Shown: positions 22,157-28,058 of the stretch, one piece after another
Layout of the letters: the number at the start of each line of letters is the position of its first letter
Position numbering within the stretch: the stretch's first letter is position 1
Origin: Alistipes sp.
GTDB taxonomy: Bacteria > Bacteroidota > Bacteroidia > Bacteroidales > Rikenellaceae
NCBI GenBank assembly: GCA_020026435.1
Contig: JAHHQK010000031.1
Location: 1-28,058, forward strand
Reading direction: 5' to 3'
DNA: 28,058 nucleotides
Notes under the pieces: model-generated
The model's database searches: none
What the model was told of the DNA's origin: nothing
The model's input: the letters and a program-made list of their open reading frames with translations, nothing else
Made by a program: the position numbers and the translations under genes

Positions 22157-23800
22157 CTATTTACCCAGCAGGATCTTGGCCTGCGCCATGGCGGCTTCGG
22201 AGATCCGGCTGCCCGAGATCATCTTGGCGATCTCGGTCGTGCGCTCCTCCTCGCCCAAACGGCGGATGCCGGTATGTCCCTCCGACTTGTAGACCACGAA
22301 ATGGGCCGATCCCTTCGAGGCCACCTGCGGCAGGTGGGTGATGTCGACCACCTGCATCGTAGTACCCAGACGGGCGATGATCTCGCCCATGGCATCGGCA
22401 ATGCGACCCGACACACCCGTGTCGATCTCGTCGAATACGATGGTCGGCAACTGCATACGCTCGGCCAGCAACACCTTGAGCGAGAGCATCACACGCGAAA
22501 GCTCACCGCCCGAAGCGATCCTGTCGACCGGCTGGGGTGCACGGTTTCGGTTGGCCGAGAACAGAAACTCCACCTCATCGCCACCTTTGGCCGTCAAGGC
22601 GGGTGCGGGCTTCAGCCCCACCTCGAATACCGTGTCGGGCATACCCAGTTTCGTGAGCGTTGAAAGCATCTCGGCCGCAAATTTCGGAGCGTGTTTCTCG
22701 CGGGCGGCATGGAGTTTCCCGCTCAGCGTCAAGGCCTCCTGTTCGGCCTTCTGAAGCTCGGCTTCGGCCTTGAGGATCTCCTCGTCGCTGTGGTCGATGT
22801 CCGAAAGCTGGGCCGCATAACGATCCCGAATGGCGATCAGCTCCTCCTCGTCGGCCGCGTGGTGTTTCTGCTGAAGCGAGATCAGCAGATCGAGTCTCGA
22901 CGAGAGCTTGCCCAGCCGCTCCGGATCGGAGTCTATGCGCTGGCTGTCGGCCGAAACCGACGAGTCGATGTCCTTCAGCTCCTCCAACACGGCGTGCAGA
23001 CGCTCGGCATAAGCCGCCGCCGCGGGATATTTCTCACCAATATGTTGCAGATCATTCTCGGAACTGCGCAGACGGCTCAGGATGCCCGTTTCGTCGGCCT
23101 CCAGAGCCTCCGTGAGCGTCATGAAAGCCTCCCCGATGCGGTCGGCATTCTCCAGGATGGCCAGTTCCTCCTCGATCTCGGCCTGCTCGCCGGGGCGCAG
23201 ATTCGCCGCAGCAAGTTCCTCGCACTGGAAACGCAGCCACTCCTCGTCTCTACGGCCCGTCTCGGCGGCCTCCCTCAGGGCGGTCACCCGTCGGCAAGCC
23301 TCCTGCATACGGCGGAACTGAACGCCGTAACGCTCCAACAATGTGGCATTACCCGCCACCGTGTCGATGGCTTCCGTGCGGAATGCCTCCGACGAAAGGA
23401 TCAGATTCTGATGCTGCGAATGGATGTCCACCAGACGCGTACCCAGGTCACGCATCTGCTGCAACGTGACGGGCATATCGTTGACAAACGCTCGGCTCTT
23501 GCCCGCCGGGGTAATCACACGCGTGAGGGTCGTCTCCGGAGCATACTCCAGTTCGTTTTCCTCGAAAAACGCCTCAAGGTTCAATCCCCCGAGGTCGAAG
23601 ACGCCCTCGACCTTACAGCTGCGCGTGGCATTCTTCATGGCCATGCCGTCGTTCTTGGCACCCAGCAGCAGACCAAGCGCACCCATAAGAATCGACTTTC
23701 CGGCACCCGTCTCACCCGTAATGATGTTCAGATGGGCGTCCAGCTCCAGGTCGAGCTGATCGATCAAGGCATAATTTTCAACCGACAGATGACGTAACAT
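22157..23800 (-). CDS. recN: DNA repair protein RecN
   Basis: A 547-residue SMC-like ATPase that acts in the repair of double-strand breaks. The Walker A motif is GETGAGKS (29-36). Two long coiled-coil arms cover about 160-370. The ABC signature is IASGGELSR and the Walker B region is IVFDEIDTG, followed by the expected D-loop and QVVDITHLPQVA switch histidine. The ATG at 23800 opens the conserved MLRHLSVENYALID; upstream in-frame codons run into the coaBC end. It is the last gene of bamD - rpoZ-like - coaBC - recN, 37 bases after coaBC. Confidence 0.96.
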   Translation of the reverse strand: MLRHLSVENYALIDQLDLELDAHLNIITGETGAGKSILMGALGLLLGAKNDGMAMKNATRSCKVEGVFDLGGLNLEAFFEENELEYAPETTLTRVITPAGKSRAFVNDMPVTLQQMRDLGTRLVDIHSQHQNLILSSEAFRTEAIDTVAGNATLLERYGVQFRRMQEACRRVTALREAAETGRRDEEWLRFQCEELAAANLRPGEQAEIEEELAILENADRIGEAFMTLTEALEADETGILSRLRSSENDLQHIGEKYPAAAAYAERLHAVLEELKDIDSSVSADSQRIDSDPERLGKLSSRLDLLISLQQKHHAADEEELIAIRDRYAAQLSDIDHSDEEILKAEAELQKAEQEALTLSGKLHAAREKHAPKFAAEMLSTLTKLGMPDTVFEVGLKPAPALTAKGGDEVEFLFSANRNRAPQPVDRIASGGELSRVMLSLKVLLAERMQLPTIVFDEIDTGVSGRIADAMGEIIARLGTTMQVVDITHLPQVASKGSAHFVVYKSEGHTGIRRLGEEERTTEIAKMISGSRISEAAMAQAKILLGK

Positions 23801-23837
23801 GACAATGAATGGTTTAAAGATTTTGAGGGGCCGTTCC

Positions 23838-25052
23838 CTAAAGGAGCGACTCCATTTTATCGACAATATGAACCGCCACATCCCGCTTGGACATCAGCGG
23901 CAGATCCTCGCGGCCGTGGTCGTCAATGAGCGCCACCTTGTTGGTGTCGCCGCGGAATCCCGCACCGGCATCGCGCAGGGAGTTGAGTACGATGAAATCG
24001 AAATGTTTCTTGTGGAGCTTCGACTCGGCATTCACCTCCTCGTGGTCGGTCTCCAGGGCAAAGCCCACCAGCAGGCGGCTCCCCTTCTCCGCACCCAGCC
24101 GCGCGGCAATGTCGCGCGTACGGCGCAGGCGGATCACCAGATCGTCGTCACTCTTCTTGAGCTTATGGTCGGCCGCCTCCAGAGGCGTGTAGTCCGCCAC
24201 GGCGGCACACATGACCCCTCCGTCGCTCCGTCCATAGGCCTCCACCGTCGCCTCATACATCTCATCGGCCGAAAGCACATCGACCCGATCCACCCCGGGG
24301 GGACAGTCCAAGGCCGTGCGTCCGCTGACCAGCGTGACCCGCGCACCGCGGCGAGCCAACTCTTCGGAGATGGCATAGCCCATCTTACCCGACGAATGGT
24401 TCGAGATGAACCGCACCGGGTCGATGGATTCGATGGTGGCACCCGCCGTGACGACAAAGTGCTTACCCTCTAAGCTCTTTTTTTTTTCGGAAAAAAGTTC
24501 GTTGACGAACGCAACGATCTCATCGGGTTCGGCCATGCGCCCCTTGCCGACCAGACCGCTCGCCAGCTCACCGTCGCCCGGCTCGACGATCCCCACATGG
24601 CGATCGGCCAGGATACGAAGGTTCTGCTGCGTGGCGGGATGGGCATACATATCCAGGTCCATGGCCGGAGCCACGACCACCGGACACCGAGCCGAAAGGT
24701 AGGATGTCAGGAGCAGGTTGTCGGCAATACCCCCGACCATCTTGGCCATCGTATTGGCCGTGGCCGGAGCAATCAGAAAGCAATCCGCCCACTCGCCCAG
24801 CTTCACGTGGGAGTTCCACTGTCCGTTTTCGGGATCGAAGAACTCCACCAGAATCGGGTTTTTTGAAAGGGTGGCCATCGTCAGCGGAGTGATGAACTCC
24901 TTGGCCAGGGCGGTCATCACGACCTGCACCTCGGCCCCCGCCGTCTTCAGCAACCGGCACACCATCGCCGCCTTGTAGGCCGCAATGCTGCCCGTGATGC
25001 CCAGCAGGATATGACGTCCCTTCAGATTATTACAGGCATTGGTCTGCTCCAT
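23838..25052 (-). CDS. coaBC: Bifunctional phosphopantothenoylcysteine decarboxylase / phosphopantothenate-cysteine ligase
   Basis: A 404-residue enzyme for two steps of coenzyme A synthesis. The CoaC flavoprotein domain covers about 10-185: GITGSIAAYK, SHVKLGEW with the active-site His82, GGIADNLLL, and PAMDLDMYAHPA. The last motif has Asp where E. coli has the Asn of PxMNxxMW. The CoaB domain covers about 195-404: VTAGATIESIDPVRFISNHSSGKMG, AAVADYTP, KLKK. The two are joined at residues 189-192 by a run encoded by ten consecutive A bases (24478-24487, T on the + strand), a slippage-prone tract. The gene is 16 bases after the omega-like gene and 37 before recN. Confidence 0.95.
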   Translation of the reverse strand: MEQTNACNNLKGRHILLGITGSIAAYKAAMVCRLLKTAGAEVQVVMTALAKEFITPLTMATLSKNPILVEFFDPENGQWNSHVKLGEWADCFLIAPATANTMAKMVGGIADNLLLTSYLSARCPVVVAPAMDLDMYAHPATQQNLRILADRHVGIVEPGDGELASGLVGKGRMAEPDEIVAFVNELFSEKKKSLEGKHFVVTAGATIESIDPVRFISNHSSGKMGYAISEELARRGARVTLVSGRTALDCPPGVDRVDVLSADEMYEATVEAYGRSDGGVMCAAVADYTPLEAADHKLKKSDDDLVIRLRRTRDIAARLGAEKGSRLLVGFALETDHEEVNAESKLHKKHFDFIVLNSLRDAGAGFRGDTNKVALIDDHGREDLPLMSKRDVAVHIVDKMESLL

Positions 25053-25068
25053 ATCTCGCCGTCTTGAC

Positions 25069-25422
25069 TTATTTGTTGCGCTTTACGGCGGGAATCTCCT
25101 TGCGCTCGCCGTCCTTGTCCTCCTTGTAGAAGACCTCACCGTCGAGGAACTCCTCCGTGGCGATGATCACGGGTTTGGGCAGACGCTCGTAGTAGCGCGA
25201 AATCTCGATCTGCTCGCGGTTCTCGAAAGTCTCCTCCAGATTGTCCGTGGGCGACGAGAAATCGGCCAGCTTGCGGCTCAACTCGTTCTTCAGCTCCGAC
25301 GAGATCTGATTGGCGCGACGGGCGATAATGTTCACCGTCTTGTAGACGTTTCCGGTCGACTGATCGAAATCCACCAATTTACGCGTAATGGTGTTGTTGG
25401 GAATGTTCTTCTTGATTTCCAT
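25069..25422 (-). CDS. rpoZ: RNA polymerase omega / Rpb6-like subunit
   Basis: A 117-residue protein of the Rpb6/omega type found in Bacteroidota. The core NVYKTVNIIARRANQISSELK (about residues 25-45) corresponds to the omega motif that supports folding of the beta' subunit. The C-terminal half is charged (FYKEDKDGERKEIPAVKRNK). It lies 12 bases after bamD and 16 before coaBC, clearly in the same operon. In many bacteria the omega gene neighbours coaBC or gmk, which fits. No membrane segments or signal peptide. Confidence 0.86.
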   Translation of the reverse strand: MEIKKNIPNNTITRKLVDFDQSTGNVYKTVNIIARRANQISSELKNELSRKLADFSSPTDNLEETFENREQIEISRYYERLPKPVIIATEEFLDGEVFYKEDKDGERKEIPAVKRNK

Positions 25423-25434
25423 TCTGCTTATATC

Positions 25435-26253
25435 TTAGATATTGTTGTCTTTATTGTTGCGTGCGAGGTAGTCGCGGGCGTGTTTGGCCATACGGTCCAG
25501 CTCCTTGATATACTTCGACTCGGGAAATTCCTCCTTGAACGAGAGATAAGAGTCCAGCATGCTCAGGTAACGGTCCGTCTGCTTCTCGGCCACGGAGTTG
25601 CTCGCAAAACGATAGCCGGCATCGGTGATCAGATACATGATCTGCTCGCGGTGATGGCTGTCGGGGTATTGCTTCAGGGCGTTTTTCAACGACACGATGG
25701 CCGATTTGTAGCGGCCGATCTTGTAGTAGGTATAGGCGTTCAGATAGGCCTTTTCGTGCAGACGGGTCATCAGCTCGTCGTTGATCTGCTCGAACTTCTC
25801 CACACGCTCACTGCCCGGATAGCGCGAGATGAACTCGTTGATGGCCTTCAGAGCCTCGGCCGTCATCGTCTGGTCGCGCGTCGGGCCTGGCGACAGGAAG
25901 TAGAAGCAGAGCGCATACATACCCTCGGCATCCTCGACAAAGGGGCTGCGGCCGAACTTGCGGCGGAACTCGTCGAAGAGGCTTGCAGCGGTCTCATAGT
26001 CGCGGTTCTTGAACTTGCATCGGGCATTGAAGAACGAGATGCTGTCCTCGCGGGGCGTGCCCACATAGTAGTGCTGCATGCCCTCGAAAAGCGTGGAAGC
26101 CTTCGACCATTTCTCCTTCTCGTAGAACTCCATGGCCTTGGAATAGATCAGGTCGGGTTTGCCCGATCTGAGGATGTTGCTCACTCCGGCACAACCGGAA
26201 AGCAGGGCTGCGAACAGGATTCCGCAGAGGGAATATATGAAGTAATGCTTCAT
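25435..26253 (-). CDS. bamD: Outer-membrane assembly lipoprotein BamD
   Basis: A 272-residue lipoprotein of the BAM complex that inserts beta-barrel proteins into the outer membrane. The signal peptide ends at a lipobox LLSGC with C21. Five TPR-like helix pairs follow (for example SKAMEFYEKEKWSKASTLFEGM, YETAASLFDEFRRKFG and AYTYYKIGRYKSAIVSLKNAL). The length is typical. It is the first gene of the operon, with a full -33/-7 promoter 30-60 bases upstream. Confidence 0.94.
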   Translation of the reverse strand: MKHYFIYSLCGILFAALLSGCAGVSNILRSGKPDLIYSKAMEFYEKEKWSKASTLFEGMQHYYVGTPREDSISFFNARCKFKNRDYETAASLFDEFRRKFGRSPFVEDAEGMYALCFYFLSPGPTRDQTMTAEALKAINEFISRYPGSERVEKFEQINDELMTRLHEKAYLNAYTYYKIGRYKSAIVSLKNALKQYPDSHHREQIMYLITDAGYRFASNSVAEKQTDRYLSMLDSYLSFKEEFPESKYIKELDRMAKHARDYLARNNKDNNI

Positions 26254-26282
26254 TGTTAATTCATTTACGGCGCTTTATCGCA

Positions 26283-26313
26283 CAAAGTTACATATAAAAT
26301 AACGATTTGCAAA
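26283..26313 (-). promoter_or_regulatory. Promoter of the bamD operon
   Basis: On the minus strand TTTG (26313-26310) and TAACTTTG (26290-26283) are 19 bases apart, a full match to the Bacteroidota consensus. The -7 box ends 29 bases before the bamD ATG. Confidence 0.78.
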
Positions 26314-26395
26314 AAAATTATCGGCCCTCGCCCCTCTCTTTTGCCCCGAAATGGAGTTTTGACGACCGACACCCCCGATTTGGAGGAGAGAAATA

Positions 26396-26427
26396 TTTGG
26401 AAATCTCGAATTTACTTTCTACCTTTG
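26396..26427 (+). promoter_or_regulatory. greA promoter
   Basis: TTTG at 26396-26399 and TACCTTTG at 26420-26427, 20 bases apart. The leader to the ATG at 26497 is about 63 bases. Confidence 0.75.
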
Positions 26428-26496
26428 TCTTGAATTGTAACAGGGTTCTGATCTTTCCAAGGTCAGGATTCTTATTTTTTTTGTGTTTTTACTACT

Positions 26497-26973
26497 ATGG
26501 GAAAAGAGATTATTTATCTGACGGCGGAAGGTTACAAGAAGCTCAAAGACGAGCTCGATCATATGCGCTCCGTGGAGCGTCCTGCCATCTCGGCCGCCAT
26601 TGCCGAGGCTCGCGACAAGGGTGACCTGTCGGAGAATGCCGAATACGATGCCGCCCGCGAGGCCCAGGGGCTTCTGGAACTCCGCATCGCAAAACTGGAG
26701 GACACGATGGCCAATGCCCGTGTCATCGACGAGTCGAAACTCGACAAATCGAAAGTACAGATTCTGAGTAAGGTGACGCTACTCAACAAGAAGAACAACC
26801 GCCAGGTCGTCTACACGATCGTAGCCGAGCATGAGGCCAACCTGCGCGAGGGCAAGCTCGCCATCGGTACCCCCATCGCCCAGGCTCTGTTAGGCCACAA
26901 GAAAGGCGAATCCATTTCGGTACAGGTCCCGGCCGGATTGCTTGAGTTTGAAATCACCGACATCAGCATCTAA
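26497..26973 (+). CDS. greA: Transcription elongation factor GreA
   Basis: A 158-residue factor that rescues backtracked RNA polymerase by stimulating transcript cleavage. The N-terminal coiled coil (about 10-75) carries the tip motif GDLSENAEYDAA with acidic residues D43 and E46. The C-terminal globular domain includes IGTPIAQALLGHKKGESISVQVP. The length is normal for the family. It is divergent from bamD, has its own promoter, and has a terminator about 110 bases downstream. Confidence 0.97.
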   Translation: MGKEIIYLTAEGYKKLKDELDHMRSVERPAISAAIAEARDKGDLSENAEYDAAREAQGLLELRIAKLEDTMANARVIDESKLDKSKVQILSKVTLLNKKNNRQVVYTIVAEHEANLREGKLAIGTPIAQALLGHKKGESISVQVPAGLLEFEITDISI

Positions 26974-27083
26974 ACCGGATATGCCCAGCGGCGAAAGCGG
27001 ATTCCCTAATTTGCCTTCACCACCGCAAAAACCGCAATACGACATACATCCGCCATCGGCCACCGCACCGATTCGGAAAATTA

Positions 27084-27116
27084 AAAGGGTTGTCCTCCGA
27101 CAGCCCTTATTTTTTT
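27084..27116 (+). terminator. Intrinsic terminator of greA
   Basis: aagggttgtc/gacagccctt with one wobble and loop ctcc, followed by T7 at 27110-27116. Confidence 0.9.
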
Positions 27117-27220
27117 GCACTTTTCCCGACGCTTGCATCCACTTGTCGCACGCCCATTTTCCGCCCCACAAATCTCCATCGTGGGGAATCCTACCGTTCA
27201 CATTCTTCACCCCATTTCTC

Positions 27221-27254
27221 AAAAAAAGGGAAGAGGCCACTTACGCCTCTCCCC
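27221..27254 (-). terminator. Terminator of the plug-repeat gene
   Basis: On the minus strand ggggagaggc pairs with gcctcttccc (one G-T wobble that would be a mismatch on the other strand) and is followed by T7. It starts 27 bases after the stop codon. Confidence 0.88.
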
Positions 27255-27280
27255 TTCATTTAGGAATATTTTTTCCTCTG

Positions 27281-28058
27281 TTATTTTTCCTTGAGCGTCA
27301 TCTCAATAGCTCCGTCCCGGCCCTTGTCGCCGTATTTATCCGTGGCGGACTTACCCTTCAATACGGTCATCGAAGCGATTCGCTTGCTGTCGATATCCAT
27401 CTTTTTGTAACCCCGTCCCATGACCTGACCATCGATGACAATCAGCGGTCTCTTTCCCAAATTTCCGTCGGAAGACGTGCCTCTGTTGAGGATAATCGTC
27501 TGCCCGACTTTGGCCGACTGATCATCCTTGCCGATGATTTGCACATTGCCACCATCGTGCAACACCTCCCAAGTCTTATACCGGTCGCCTTCTTTCTTAA
27601 GCGTCACCTCAATGGCTCCGTTCCGGCCCTTGTCCCCGTATTTATTCGTAGCGGACTCGCCTTTCAATACGGTCATCGAAGCAATCTTCTTGCTGTCAAT
27701 ATCCTTCAGATCGAAATCCGTGCCTTTCACCTGACCATCGACGACAATCAGACGTTTCTTTCCCGAATCCTCGACGAAGGAGTTGCCTTTGATGACGAGA
27801 ATCGGCTGCCCGGCTTTGGCAGACTGACTATCGGCAGTGGTCATCTGCACACCGGCAACCTTACCTTCCAAGGTGCTATTAACATTTGTGATGACTCGCA
27901 CGTTATCACCGCCATTCGACACTTCCAAAGCCTGAACCGGCTCGCCTTCTTTTCTGAGCGTCACCTCAATGGCTCCGTTCCGGCCCTTGTCCCCGTATTT
28001 ATCCGTAGCGGACTCGCCTTTCAATACGGTCATCGAAGCAATCTTCTTGCTGTCAATA
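27281..28058 (-). CDS. Protein with tandem TonB-receptor-plug-like repeats (C-terminal part)
   Basis: At least 258 residues; the reading frame stays open to the window edge, so the N-terminus is missing. It contains three copies of IDSKKIASMTVLKG followed by SATDKYGDKGR and GAIEVTL. These match the end of the SusC/TonB-receptor plug (DPNDIESIxVLKDASATAIYG, GANGVILITTKK). The middle repeat is nearly a full mini-plug: EGKVAGVQM, PILVIKGNSF, RLIVVDGQVKG. No beta-barrel follows, so it is not a receptor. In Bacteroidota such repeats occur at the C-terminus of M56/BlaR1-type membrane peptidases and in stand-alone proteins; the missing part decides. Two of the repeats are nearly identical at DNA level. 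Confidence 0.72.
   Translation of the reverse strand, partial: IDSKKIASMTVLKGESATDKYGDKGRNGAIEVTLRKEGEPVQALEVSNGGDNVRVITNVNSTLEGKVAGVQMTTADSQSAKAGQPILVIKGNSFVEDSGKKRLIVVDGQVKGTDFDLKDIDSKKIASMTVLKGESATNKYGDKGRNGAIEVTLKKEGDRYKTWEVLHDGGNVQIIGKDDQSAKVGQTIILNRGTSSDGNLGKRPLIVIDGQVMGRGYKKMDIDSKRIASMTVLKGKSATDKYGDKGRDGAIEMTLKEK
27295..28058 (-). repeat. Three tandem coding repeats of about 101 bp cores
   Basis: Cores at 27295-27395, 27601-27701 and 27958-28058. The last two differ at a single base (attcgta against atccgta), while the first is clearly more diverged. Confidence 0.88.

Larger units (their letters stand above)
26974..27280. other. Convergent non-coding region between greA and the plug-repeat gene
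   Basis: It contains two facing terminators (27084-27116 and 27221-27254) and C-rich sequence with no credible gene (23 C, 7 G in 27001-27060). Confidence 0.75.

Overview
The window looks like a chromosomal segment of a GC-rich Bacteroidales bacterium. An Alistipes-like (Rikenellaceae) genome is my best guess. The reasons are Bacteroidota-style promoter elements (TAnnTTTG, several with an upstream TTTG or TTG box 19-20 bp away), no Shine-Dalgarno sites in front of most starts, a DUF5074 lipoprotein, a lipoprotein prolyl oligopeptidase, plug-like tandem repeats, and the gene order bamD - omega/Rpb6-like - coaBC - recN. The genus is inference. Most of the window is ordinary core genome; I see no phage, transposase, integrase or CRISPR array.

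Layout, left to right. 1-1650: the 3' part of a tRNA-Arg(ACG) with its terminator, then two cysteine-rich, probably metal-binding proteins on + (a DUF2284 protein and a CCG-domain protein). 1880-5260: proS on -, divergent from a DUF5074-type surface lipoprotein on +. 5408-12256: a - strand run read as yciH (SUI1), a 986-residue outer-membrane protein with an HEYRH metallopeptidase-like N-terminus, a class A penicillin-binding protein, and asd. 12457-13551: a solitary DUF4435 (Toprim-like) gene on +, divergent from yciH. 13552-14349: an 800-bp convergent non-coding region with a cluster of DnaA-box-like nonamers and a perfect 13-bp inverted repeat. 14350-17984: lysC and a prolyl oligopeptidase, both on -. 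18084-21417: dapD, birA, gcvH and mdh on +. 21418-22156: a long non-coding stretch with a possible small RNA. 22157-26253: the operon bamD - rpoZ-like - coaBC - recN on -. 26497-26973: greA on +. 27281 to the right edge: the C-terminal part of a protein with tandem plug-like repeats on -, cut by the window end.

Functional links: lysC, asd and dapD are three steps of the aspartate to diaminopimelate route, and the penicillin-binding protein uses the peptidoglycan that diaminopimelate builds. They lie within 13 kb but in separate transcription units. BamD and the 986-residue protein belong to the outer membrane. Non-coding + strand DNA is richer in C than G from end to end, so the window probably lies within one replication arm, with the fork moving from high to low coordinates.

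Most interesting items: the DnaA-box-like cluster and palindrome at 13890-14212; the DUF4435 gene beside it; the gluzincin-propeller-barrel protein coupled to yciH; a candidate orphan small RNA near 21813-21913; an A10 tract exactly at the CoaC/CoaB junction; and a 101-bp near-identical duplication inside the plug-repeat gene. None of these is shown to be a new system by the sequence alone.
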